Shown piece after piece: positions 36,501 through 47,990 of a stretch of 64,000 nucleotides of DNA (its first letter is position 1; every line of letters starts with the position of its first letter). The position numbers and the translations under genes are program-made. The notes beneath the pieces were generated by a model that was not told the DNA's origin, searched no databases, and saw nothing but the letters and a program-made list of their open reading frames with translations. Source of the DNA: Lottia gigantea (Eukaryota; Mollusca; Gastropoda; Lottiidae); the NCBI RefSeq assembly GCF_000327385.1, contig NW_008710315.1, positions 785,775 through 849,774 of the forward strand. Reading direction: 5' to 3'.

Positions 36501-36621
36501 CGTCAACCACTACCTTGTTCCCAGCTATTTTAACTATATTTTTACATCCATGGCTAGTTTCGTCTGCTAGCAATGGCCGACATCTGACTATACTTTTTAC
36601 TGCTATATTTTCACTCGGCAT
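33600..36621 (-). CDS. Orphan N-terminal kinesin, 702 aa, two exons
   Basis: Exon 1 is 36,621-36,220 (134 aa); exon 2 is 35,306-33,600 (568 aa plus stop). They join in phase 0 at SYLE|VLDGE. The motor occupies residues about 5-322: RCRP at 13-16, P-loop GATNAGKT at 87-94, switch II DLAGCE at 230-235, and the L12/alpha5 microtubule-binding text HVPFRDSKITRLLQ. Switch I, normally NxxSSRSH, reads KAHRTRAH (196-203). The stretch after DLAGCE is about 8 residues shorter than usual and lacks the INKSL of helix alpha4. Residues about 330-700 are long coiled coil rich in Glu, Lys and Gln, ending KIPPLEN. No FHA, PH or other tail domain is seen. The neck has a slight kinesin-3 flavour but I cannot place it in a named family. 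It is presumably a microtubule protein; motility is doubtful. Confidence 0.9.
35460..35870. repeat. AT-rich minisatellite in kinesin intron, about 22 bp unit
   Basis: About 18 copies of TTTATACATTTTTATACAAA follow each other with small changes. The array makes up nearly half of the single kinesin intron (35,307-36,219 by minus-strand splice sites). Confidence 0.9.
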
Positions 36622-37533
36622 TTTGGTGTAACAGCCGTGCCGATGAGTAATTCTAGGGCAATATTAGCCTAATATTCCCCGACGTAAACAGACACAGATG
36701 AAAATAACAATAAAATGTCCTTTCTGAATATTTAATGGCGACTTGACAACAACATTTGTTTACATCGACTATGGACGCTATTATCTTAAGCCAATCAGTG
36801 GAGAGAAAAGGAAGGCAATCCAATCAATGGGGTATTCACTATTATCAAATAGAAACGAGGTTATCCATACCTAAAAATAGGTACGGGATACAACCAAGGA
36901 GCTTTAATCGAATACACACTTTCAATAAAGCAAAGACTGATATTTCGGACTAAGATGTCCTACCTTAAAGGGATTGTAAAGAGGTTTTCTAAATTTTTTA
37001 TGCTTATTGGGGAAACTGTTAGCATCAATTTGATTCATTCCAATTTCATTTCCAAAGTCAAACGTCTGTGTTCCTGCAATTTCTCTAAAACTAACAGACG
37101 TCTTACTGAAAATATCCGAATGCTGCAAATTGATGCTATCAGTGTTGTCGATACACATATAAATTCTTGAAAACCTCGATACAATCCCTTTAACTATTCG
37201 GTGTTTACTAAAATCACAGAACTGTAGACTAGCAGTTCTATGCAAAAATATAAAAATTTTGCAAAAATGCAAGAATTATGGAATAAAATGGTACTAGAAA
37301 TAAATAAAATGTTGCTCAGTTGAAATTTGTAGAGCCAAAGAAATATTCATTTTTGTTTGGCAGTCTTGAATGGTGTTCGGCTGTGAAAAGGTGCATCTGA
37401 TATTTTATTTATGTACGCTACTTTAGTAGTCTTCGGCTGTGAAAAGACGAATTTGTCTGTTTATGTTGTAATGTTTGTTTCGCAATAAACTTGCAAGATT
37501 TCCACTTGAATCTGTTAATAAATCCAAGGTGCA
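36622..37533. promoter_or_regulatory. Divergent intergenic region between kinesin and WW-CUE genes
   Basis: The two start codons point away from each other across 912 bases, so both promoters must lie here or in unseen upstream exons. The middle is taken up by a family D element (36,965-37,193). I see no TATA box or defined binding site. The shared-promoter idea rests on layout alone. Confidence 0.5.
36965..37193. mobile_element. Family D TTAA element, complete
   Basis: Left end TTAAAGGGATTGTAAAGAGG and right end, read inverted, TTAAAGGGATTGTATCGAGG; TTAA on both sides. The inverted match continues through GTTTTC and, imperfectly, much of the 229 bp, so it is close to a full fold-back. Open frames on both strands here are by-products. 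Confidence 0.85.
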
Positions 37534-40500
37534 ATGGACAAAAAGGGTCCTCTCCCTCCTGGATATGAAGCTAAATGGGATTCAGGCCAAAAAGCATAGT
37601 AAGTATGAATTATAATATTATGTATGGGATTGCTTGATGCTGATAGTTCGATACGTTCCGACTGGTTTCTTTCTGCTCTGGCTGTTTTCTTTCTGACAGT
37701 ATATTGTCGTCCAAAATATAGTTGACTCTCATCAGCTTCTGATACATATTTTTGACCGTTGTCAATCTATAAAGAGTTGGTCATATCCCATACTACGGTA
37801 GCCATTGGTTTGGAAGTTAAATTCGTAAAATCGAAGGTTACTTTTTTATTTTGAGCCTTACAACAGGAGGAAGAATTAAATAGGCTTAGGCCTACAACTG
37901 GATGATCCCTTTTAATGGTTGAACAAAGGAAGAAGAGCTTTCCTTTTATTAGGACATCCCGTGATCTGCAGAGTGTGTACGGCTTGAACGTTTCATTCAG
38001 GTTGATTTCTTCAGGGGCAACTCCCTTGTAAAGTTTATTTATTGTGTATTTACTTTATTTATTTTCAGTTTCTATATAAATCATAATGATAAAACAACAA
38101 CATGGGTGGATCCCAGAACAACAATGGCTGCTCAAGCTCGTCCCAGAACTCCCCAGAAAGCATTCACACCGGTAAATACTTGGTACCAGTACTATAAAAC
38201 CGTGCACAATCAGAAACAACCAATTTTTTTTTACGCCTACAACATTTTTGATGAACAACTTACTTTTGCGAGGATCCTTTCTACAAACTGGTTCATGGCC
38301 AAACTTTTTCTAAACCGTTACCAATAACAGTCTACAGATAGGTCATCTAATGGCTTATTAAAGGGCCCCAGACTTGCACTTTTATTGGTTTAACTTAACC
38401 AAGCAAATGACTTCATGTAAAGATTTCAATGCTTTAACTGACTGTGCTACATCCTGTCCTCATTATATAAGTTGAAGACCTAATGAATGATTTGAATATA
38501 ATTTGTTTTCTTTCTTACAGAGAAACCAGAATGCGCCAGATTTGAGTAAGATAATTCAAATGTTCCCTGATTGTCCAGATGAAATCCTTCAATCTGTAAT
38601 GCGCAGGTAAATAGTTTTCATTATGACACAGCTAAGCATTTGCCCAAAAAATTGGAATGATGCAAATGAATGGCCATGATACATGTAAACAAGCTAAAAT
38701 TACTTCGATATGATAGGTGACCAACTGGAATGGCCAACTGTCTTAATTACCGTAGTTAATATAATTTGATTTGTTTCAGTTGTGAAAACAATATGCAAAG
38801 TGCAGTACATCAGTTAAAGATGCTGGGATTTAAAGAAAGTAGAACTGGTCAAAGCATTTCACCAACTCACTCAGCTGTAAAAGGAAAAACTAGTCAAACT
38901 AAACAACACAAGACTCCATCTAGAAAATCCACTCAGTCAAATGAATTTGATACTAGTAGAGATCATGGTAGCAGTGCTAGTACTTCCAACTCTGAAAGAA
39001 CAAGTAACTCTTGTAAGTTAATACCGTATACATCGTGTCCAAACCACACTCCATTTCGTCATACTTCCTCTGGGCGTGGTAACACAAGTGAGAAAAATAA
39101 CGTATTCATAAATATAAGAATAATAATCAAAATTGTCCCTATTCACCAGGGGTTTGTAGTCAGTATTGATGGTACACCATTTTGTAATTGATCCCTGATA
39201 GTTGAAGGTACTGGAAAATGGAAAACTGTTGTGTTGGTTTTCATTAAAATGAAAATCTGTTTAAATGTTATGTAATGTCTGGTAAATTGTAAACTTAAAT
39301 CCATTGGATCATTTAGGATCTTCCCTCTGTTCCCTAATTTTATCCATTTATCCATAAACAGATGCAAGAGTTGCCCCACCAAGTGGTCATGTTGAAAATA
39401 ATTCTGCTCATCTGGTAACAGACACAAGTACAAATCAAAGAGTTTCAGACACAAGTACAAATCAAAGAGTAACAGACACAAGTACAAATCAGAGAGTAAC
39501 AGACACAAGTACAAATCAAGGGATAACAAACATCAGTTCAGATCATCTGGTAACAAATCAAGGGATAACAGACAGAAGTACAAATCAAGGGATAACAGAC
39601 ACCAGTTCAAATCAAAGGGTAACAGGCACTTCTCGTGAAGAAAGAAGAACAGAACAGAACAACAGAAGAAGGCATGGACTTTTTATTTGCCAAAATCACA
39701 TAACTTTCAAAAGCACAATAATTTTGGATATATGGTAGAGCATGGACAATATGGAAGTTATAAGAAATGAATTAGGGAAAAGGATATAGCTTATATGACC
39801 CTTTTTTTTTTAGCTCATTCAGCTACAGCTAAGCAGGCAGGAAACTTCCAAATCATTCTATTAATGTGTTGTCTTTTGATGTTTCCAGCCCCAGTAAGAC
39901 GGTATATACCAGCAGTATTAAAGATACATCATTTTCACCAACTCACCAATCTATAGCTGTTGGACGAAACAGATCTTTACAGAGTGGCCCTGACCCTACA
40001 CTTCGATTGTAAGTTTTTATTTGATTTACATGCCCTTTCTTGGAAAATTGTGGTTATAGTATTTTTGACATTTAAAGTTCAATTGTTTTAACTCAGGAAA
40101 ATATATATATATTTGATATCAACTATTATCAATGTGGATTAAATGTTATTATGAGCTTGTGGTGACTATCTTGGTCATCTTTCTTCAATACACTAGCAGT
40201 TAATGGAGAAAATTAAAGAGATTTGATCAAAGGCCACCTGGTAGAAAGGATCGTCGATTTAAGACAATTATAATAGGCCATGGTCTGTGGCTCTCAAATG
40301 TGCTTAAAAATGACTTTCTTTAGCACAACCTGGAGATTACTTTTTCTCACCTGGAATCTATTCCTATATGTTATATCTAACAAAAAAACAAAGATCCCAC
40401 TTTCAGAAAGTGCTACAACTCCATATTTCAGCTTTTAAAGATGTGCATTTAGGTTTAATTTCTAAACAAAATCTTGAACTTTCATGAGCTATGAAAAATA

Positions 40501-41022
40501 TTCTGTCAATCTGTGAGGCATGGAAATGTCATGGATATGTTGAATATATGTCTTTAATTAGTTAAAAAAAAAAATGTTAGCCAAATGAGATATGGAAAGC
40601 ATTGCAAAACCAAAATACTTAGCTTGAATATTTTAAGTTTTGTTAATTTTTAAAAAGATAAATACTAAGGGTACATGGCCTAAAAAATAAAAAATAAATT
40701 TGAATTTGGTTGCCGAGATGGTTTAGGTATGAAATTCCATGTCTTTGTCAGCTAATTTTGATACAAGCTCTCCTCTCTCTTTATTCATTTTTTGTAGAAA
40801 CTGGTGCCTGATTCTACTGGACAATCCTTTCAGAGTGTTCACCTAGTTAAAAATGTTTATTTGGTATATATTTATTTCAGAAGTGAACATGTAGCTGCCA
40901 ATGGACATGATCCAAGTTTGATGCAAGGACCAGATTCTGACCGCCGTGCTGGATCTTCTGGTTGGGTTGGTGCTGATCCAAGTCTTTGCTCCGGAAAGAG
41001 GGTACTGGTTACAAATATCTGA
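37534..41022 (+). CDS. WW plus CUE domain protein, 373 aa, 7 exons
   Basis: Exons: 37,534-37,598; 38,069-38,171; 38,521-38,606; 38,780-39,012; 39,362-39,734; 39,889-40,008; 40,881-41,022 (stop TGA). Phases fit throughout. Residues 6-38 form a WW domain split by intron 1 (LPPGYE to TTTWVDPR); the usual first Trp is Tyr11. Residues about 62-102 form a CUE ubiquitin-binding fold with the MFP signature at 70-72 and an LKMLGF end. Then come a Ser/Thr/Lys-rich linker, a low-complexity repeat of the type VTDTSTNQR in exon 5, and a tail with three GxDPSL-like repeats. WW domains bind proline motifs and CUE domains bind ubiquitin, so an adaptor role is inferred. Exon 5 end (GTAGAG donor after 39,734) is the weakest boundary; an isoform could stop at the TAG just beyond it. 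I cannot name an ortholog. Confidence 0.8.
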
Positions 41023-41240
41023 TAATGGAAGTTTAGATCTTTTGATAGAGGCCCTTTGAGGACCACAAACCAAAATCTTACCTGAGATTTTGATTCCGCC
41101 ATTTAAATTTACTGTTTCCTGCTTTGATTTTAAAATTAAAGTGAGTTTACATATTTGCTCCTTCCAGCAAATATATTATTGAGATACAGCTTGGTTGTTG
41201 CTATTTAAAGTTTCATTTAAGCTGTGCAGCTTTCAGATTA

Positions 41241-41466
41241 ATCAATAAAAAGCTATTACGAACTTTATACTTATACCTTGACTATAATAATCATCATTCT
41301 TATATTATTGAATCTGCTAAATGTAGCAATTTGTACACTACAATGGCTCTGATTGGCTAAATATGTGCTGGAGTACAATCCAATCCAATCGCTGCATTTG
41401 GTGATAAAGAAAGGTGGCTTTTGCAAGTACAAAGTTCATAATAGCTTGACATTGTGAAGATGCAGA
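41241..41466. mobile_element. Family F inverted-repeat element
   Basis: AGCTATTACGAACTTTATAC at the left matches, inverted, GTACAAAGTTCATAATAGCT at the right. TGCTAAATGTAGC and GCTGCATTTGG form the inner part of the fold. A longer end, TCACAATGTCAAGCTATTAC, is seen in the 47.55 kb copy. Confidence 0.7.
41244..41249 (+). terminator. Poly(A) signal of WW-CUE gene
   Basis: AATAAA lies 222 bases after the stop codon, at the left edge of a family F element. It is the first canonical signal after the stop. Confidence 0.5.
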
Positions 41467-42870
41467 TTAATGTTTTGGACTATTTCAACCTGTGTCCCTA
41501 CTATTGTCATATAGAAACAAAAACAAAGGATAATAATTGTCCATGGCATAAGTCTATTAAATATTTGAGACTTCATTTATTCAAAACAATAACATGCATA
41601 TAACTTTTAATGTTCTGTACCAAATGTTGATATCTTATTTAAATTTTGTTTTTTGTTAACTTTTTGATATATATATATATACAACTTTAAAAAGGTATTT
41701 CTCATTGTGAAAAAGGTTTTGTACACTTGTGTCATGTGCTAACCTATAGCCTAAGCATTTAGAGCAACATAAACGTTGAATTTTTTTTTAGCTTTACAAG
41801 ATGATAGAACTCTAGTATCCATATTACTTTGCAGAATTAAACTCTGACATTATGCCTAAGAAGTTTATGTTATGTCACAATACACTGTCTGCATGGAAGA
41901 AAGACTGAATTCCTGGAAGTGAGGAAGGTCTTATCTTTGTTAGCTCATGATTCATGATTTGTAAAGGAACTTTATGTCACTTCAGCATCCTTTTCCAGAA
42001 AATATTATTGTGGCATTCAACTAGCTGATTTATTGTTGATGTATTTTCAATATGTGTAATAAATATACCTTTAAATAACTTACAATGGGTCTTTTCTAAG
42101 CCAAGACTTATATAATATGAGGTCTTTCTATAGTAATTAAGATAATAGTGGGGTCCTTTTAATGCCATGATACGGATATGGGGTCTTGATTAAAAACAGG
42201 GTCTTTTTATAGCATTCAGTATAAAAGTAGGGTCTTTCTAAAGCCATGACTCCCATAACATAACATTGAATCTAAACTGGGGTGATATTGGGTCTTTAAT
42301 CTTGATTTCTAACTAGTGGTGATTCTAACATGGGACCTGGGGTCTTTAGTAAAGGTATAGGGTCTTTCATCTTAAAAACACCTGGTCTCTCTTTGGCTTA
42401 GATGAATAAATGAGGTTTTTCATAGCCATTATAATAATAGTGGAGACTTTGGCAAGCCGAATCTTTTATTAGTTGAAGGGTCTTTTATCTGGTCTTTCCT
42501 TATCCCATACTCTTAAGCCTTTGATTATATATGGGGTCTTTCCATAGTCATTGAAATAAAAGAGGTCTTTTCGAAGGAATAAATAAACTCATTTCTTAAT
42601 CTTAAGATAAAATTTAATCTTTAGCCAATTGGTAAAAACATCTTAACCCAAGATTATCTGAACCAAAAATTTTAAAATCAAATTTTAGGGAATTTCGGGT
42701 TATGATGTTCCCAACAATCAGCTTCAAGTTCATTTTTATAATAACAATATCATATTTTCATAAATAACTATCATGATTGTTTACCATGGCCTTTGATTTG
42801 ACTGTGCCTGCCAGAGTCCAAAATACATGGTTGCAACTTTGGTCAAAAGGACATAATTGCAGCCCATTTT
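41467..42870. other. Convergent intergenic region, first part
   Basis: AT-rich sequence. From about 42,085 to 42,560 the phrase GGGTCTTT recurs more than ten times at irregular spacing (GGGTCTTTCTATAG-like), the remains of a tandem repeat. No gene is seen. Confidence 0.6.
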
Positions 42871-43510
42871 TGTGATTGTTTAACATGTTCACAACAAATA
42901 TTGATGGTTTCACATGTTCACAACAAATATTGATGGTTTCACATGTTCACATCAAATATTGATGGTTTTAAATGGTCACATCAAATATTAATGGTTTCAC
43001 ATGTTCACATAAAATATTGATGGTTTCATATGTTCATAACAAATATTGGTTGTTTTAAATGTTCACAATAAATATTAATTGTCATATGATCACAGCAAAA
43101 ATTGATGGTTTCACATGTTCACATAAATATTAATTGTTTCACATGAACACTGAAAATTGATGGTTTCATATATTCACACAAAATATTGATGGTTTTACAT
43201 GTTCACATCAAACATTAATGGTTTCATATGTTCACAATAAATATTGATTGATTCACATATTCAAAAAAAATATGATGGTTTCATATGTTTACAATAAATA
43301 TTGATTGATTCACATGTTCACAACAAATATTAATTGATCATGTATTAACAACAAAATGGATTACTTTAGAATTATGTTCACCAGAAATACTGATTGTTTC
43401 ATGTTCACAACAAATAATGGTTGCTTCATGTGTTAATAACAAATATTGGTTTTATCATATGTTCACAACAATTATTGTTCGTTTCATATGTTCACAATAA
43501 AAATTGGTAA
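42870..43510. repeat. Minisatellite, about 29 bp unit, about 20 copies
   Basis: Units read TTTCACATGTTCACAACAAA followed by TATTGATGG, increasingly diverged to the right. See the related 54 bp array at 44.2-46.1 kb. Confidence 0.9.
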
Positions 43511-43549
43511 TAAAATCAGAAATGTACATGCCATTTTTAGAATTTTTAT

Positions 43550-43960
43550 AAAAGTAACCTGAAATTTCCATCAGCCATTTTAGAGAATTTTTTTAAAGTA
43601 ACCTGAATTTTTCCATTGAACTGATGGCCATTTTAGAGAATTTTTTTGAAAGTTACCTGAATTTCCATAGAACTTTTGGCCATTTTAGAGAATTGTTTTA
43701 AAGTAACCTGAATTTTCCATTGAACTTGTGGCCATTTTAGAGAATTGTTTTAAAGTAACCTGAATTTCCCATTGAACTTTTGGCCATGTTAGAGAATTGT
43801 TTTAAAGTAACCTGAATTTTCCATTGAACTTTTGGCCATTTTAAAGAATTTTTTTAGAGTAACCTGAATTTTCCATTGAACTTTTGGCCATTTTAAAGAA
43901 TTCTTTTAAAAGTAGCCTGAATTTCCATCTGAACTTTAGACCATTTTAGAGAATTTTTTC
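43550..43960. repeat. Minisatellite, about 57 bp unit, 7 copies
   Basis: Units carry GGCCATTTTAGAGAATT, TTTTAAAGTAACCTGAATTT and CCATTGAACTTT. Period 55-59 bp. Confidence 0.9.
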
Positions 43961-44249
43961 ACATGAACAAAATACATATAAATAACAAAATAAATATGAA
44001 ATTGGAGATTAAAATGTATAATGTGTAGATTCATATTAGTTATTTTAAATGTATCATGAGCATTTTTCACAAGCATTTATTTCATGTCAGATATTAATAA
44101 CAAATTTGAAATGTTCAGGCCATGTTCACAACGAAATCTGAATATACACTTGCAAATGTTCATCTGTGAAAACAGTAACATCCCTGCAGTATACTTAGTT
44201 CCTTTGTAAGTAAAGTTAATAAATATCTATTATTTACAATACATGTATT

Positions 44250-46145
44250 TCGTATGTTCTCTACATATATATTTGTATATGTTCAGGCCATATTCGAGAA
44301 TATTTCATATGTTCTCTATGAATATTAGTAATGAATCTGAATATACACTTTAAAATGTTCTGCTGCAAAAATATTTACATTAGCAGCCCTGCAGTACACA
44401 ATTAAAATGAAGTTAATAAATATTTTGCAATCACAATATTTCATACTGTTTCATATGCTCTCAACGACTATTTCAAATGTTCCCAAATATTGGCAATAAA
44501 TCTGCATAAAATGTTAACAATAACATCCTGCAATTCACCATTCCAAAACAGGTGAATTTCATAATTAATTTCTGTTTTTATAATATTTCATATGTTCTAA
44601 AAAAAATATTGGTGAATGTTCAGGTCATTTTTGAAAATATTTCATATGTTCAGAACAAATAAGATAATCAGTTGTAAAAATATTTAAAGTAACAGACCTC
44701 AATATACCACAGTTACTTCACAAGTAAGGTTAATTAATATTTATTATTTACAAAAATTCATACTATTGTTTCATATGTGCTCAATAAATATTGTTAAATG
44801 TTCAGGCCATTTCTGAGAACATTTCATATGTTAATAAATTTATTTTTTTACATTAATTTATACTGCTATTTCATATGTTCTCAACAAATATTGGTAAATG
44901 TTCAAGCCATTATGAGAATATTTCATACATTCTCAATAAATATTGGTAAATGTTCAGGCCATTTCTGAGAATATCTCATATGTTCTCAACAAATATTGGT
45001 AAATGTTCAGGCCATTTCTGAGAATATTTCATATGTTCTCAACAAATATTGGTAAATGTTCAAGCCATTATGAGAATATTTCATACGTTCTCAATAAATA
45101 TTGGTAAATGTTCAGGCCATTTCTGAGAATATCTCATATGTTCTCAATAAATATTGGTAAATGTTCAGGCCATTTCTGAGAATATCTCATATGTTCTCAA
45201 TAAATATTGGTAAATGTTCAGGCCATTTCTGAGAATATGTCATATGTTCACAACAAATATTGTTAAATGTTCAGGCCATTTCTGAGAATATTTCATATGT
45301 TCTCAATAAATATTGGTAAATGTTCAGGTCATTTCTGAGAATATTTCATATGTTCTCAATAAATATTGGTAAATGTTCAGGCCATTTCTGAGAATATCTC
45401 ATATGTTCTCAATAAATATTGGTAAATGTTCAGGCCATTTCTGAGAATATCTCATATGTTCACAACAAATATTGTTAAATGTTCAGGCAATTTCTGAGAA
45501 TATTTCATATGTTCTCAATAAATATTGGTAAATGTTCAGGCCATTTCTGAGAATATCTCATATGTTCTCAATAAATATTGGAAAATGTTCAGGCCATTTC
45601 TGAGAATATTTCATATGTTCTCAATAAATATTGGTAAATGTTCAGGCCATTTCTGAGAATATTTCATATGTTCTCAATAAATATTGTTAAATGTTCAGGC
45701 CATTTCTGAGAATATTTCATATGTTCTCAATAAATATTGTTAAATGTTCAGGCCATTATGAGAATATTTCATATGTTCTCAATAAATATTGGTAAATGTT
45801 CAGGCCATTTCTGAGAATATTTCGTATGTTCTCAATAAATATTGGTAAATGTTCAGGCCATTGTGAGAATATTTCATATCTTCACTTTTAAAGTTCCTTA
45901 ATAAATAAACTTAATAAATACATATATTTTTACATTAATTTATACTGCTGTTTCATATGTTCTCAATAAATATTGGTAAATGTTCAAGCCATTTTTGAGA
46001 ATATTTCATATGTTCTCAATAAATATTGTTAAATGTTCAGGCCATTTTTGAGAATATTTCATATGTTCTCAATAAATATTGTTAAATGTTCAGGCCATTT
46101 TTGAGAATATTTCATATGTTCACTTCTAAAGTTCCTTAACAAATA
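44250..46145. repeat. Minisatellite, about 53 bp unit, 25 or more copies
   Basis: The core from about 44,760 reads TTTCATATGTTCTCAATAAA, TATTGGTAAATGTTCAGGCC, ATTTCTGAGAATA; more diverged copies begin near 44,250. The first part of the unit (CATATGTTC, AAATATTG) is shared with the 29 bp array on its left. Confidence 0.92.
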
Positions 46146-46316
46146 AACTTAATAAATATATACTTTTTACATTTTTATAACAAATATTTTGAAGAATAAT
46201 TCATATGTTCTCAACAAATATTGGTTACAAATCTGAATATACACTTAAAAATGTTCTGCCTTTCAATACACTATATAGATCCTTTACAATTTAAGTTAAT
46301 AACTATATTATATATA

Positions 46317-47990
46317 TTAATCACAATACTCCATAGTTTTAATAAATTCTATTGCTGAAGAAAACTGAGACCACCAATAACTTTCCTCCCCGGCTAGCCG
46401 ATCATCGTAAAAACTCTGTATATACTGTAGAGTTGAGAGTAGACAAGGTGGATTAGCACGGATTATCACATAGATTAAAACAGGCATAAAATCATCAGCT
46501 GCAGGTACCGACTTCTCATTGGACATACTTAACAGATTCATTATGGTAGTAGAACAACGTAATATACAGCCTAATTTATCTTTTGGTGTCTGAAAATGCA
46601 AAGACAGTATGACTTTTTGGTGCTTTAAATAAAAAAAAAAAAAAAAAAAAATATTCGTGCACATATTCTGTTGATGATTCAAAGCATAAACAAGATCATC
46701 TCATTTCAAGATTTTATGATAAAAATTGGAAACGCATTTATTTGTTAATTATTGTCTGTATTTCAGATATGCTCAAATAATTTCAGATATTTCTTACATA
46801 TTTTAAGATATGCTCCGATACTTTCAGATGTGCTCAGATACTTTCAGATATTTCTTAGATATTTCAGATATGCTCAGATACTTTCAAATATTCTCAGATA
46901 CATGTGCTCTGAGAATTTCTTCAGATATGCTCAAATATTTTAGATATACTTTCAGATATACTTTCAGATATGCGCTGATATTTTCAGATATGGTCAGATG
47001 CTTTCAGATAATATGGTCAGATACTTTCAGATAATATGATCAGATACATGAACTCAGATATTTTCAGATATGGTCAGATGCTTTCAGATGATATGCTTAG
47101 ATACATACTTACAGATATGCTCAGATAATTTAAGATATGGCCAGATACTTTCAGACATGATCAGATATTTTCAGATTTGCTCAGATATTTTCAGATTTGC
47201 TCAGATATTTTCAGATTTGCTCAGATACTTTCAGATATGCTCAGATACTTGAATCACATAAATTGATGTGATGTGATGTGATGTGATTTTCTTACCTTGT
47301 AGGCATTGATCAGAAATATTTCACGTTGGGCAGCTGGCCATGGGCATTCAAAATGATATTTACTTGGAATACATAAATCTGGATGACTTGGTTTAATATT
47401 TTCACTCAGTTTTCTAATATGCTGATGATATACCCTGGAATATAAGATCAAATAAGTTACTGTCTAATTACAATTCGACTAAACTTTCATTCTGTATTTT
47501 TATAAGCATCAATAATCAGTTCTTACTGGAATGTGATCAATCACTAAACTATCTTCACAATGTCAAGCTATTACGAACTTCAGCTTTATACCTTGACTGC
47601 AATAGCCACTCTTCTTGTATCACCGAATGCAGCGATTTTATTGGATTGTATACCAACAAGTACAGCCAATTAGAATGTCTCTATTGTATTCACAAACAAA
47701 TTTTGATGTGCTTTTGTCAAATTTGGACATGACCATGATCTCATCAAATTTAATCAAAATTAAATAAAACTGTTGTGGACAGATCAACATGGGCGACAGC
47801 AATATTAGCCACATTATAATGTGGGTGTATAAAAATAACAAGATTTAGCTAATACTATAAATATTGCCTACTTACTGATCTCTAGAAATGTCTCCATCAC
47901 CATTAGGGAAGAGAGCCTGTGTATAGATACGACTCATTACACTTCTTTCAATAGCTAAACAAGCATCTTCTAGTTGACATTCTGTTGCAG
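46317..47990 (-). CDS. GAPVD1: GAPVD1 exons 18-20: VPS9 domain
   Basis: Three exons encode the catalytic Rab5 exchange domain: AIERSVMSRIYTQALFP, CPWPAAQREIFLINAYK, and the hallmark text DDFMPVLIYVIIRANPPCL with LAGEESYWWSQFSSAIEFI. The Asp-Asp of ADDF and the following Pro and Tyr match residues needed for nucleotide exchange in characterised VPS9 domains, so this copy looks active. The protein stops eleven residues after the last VPS9 helix (TAA at 46,317). Confidence 0.93.

Noticed and set aside
36922-37272. Overlapping open frames on both strands between the kinesin and WW-CUE genes
   Set aside because: They lie in the fold-back family D element, whose near-palindromic sequence gives matching frames on both strands.
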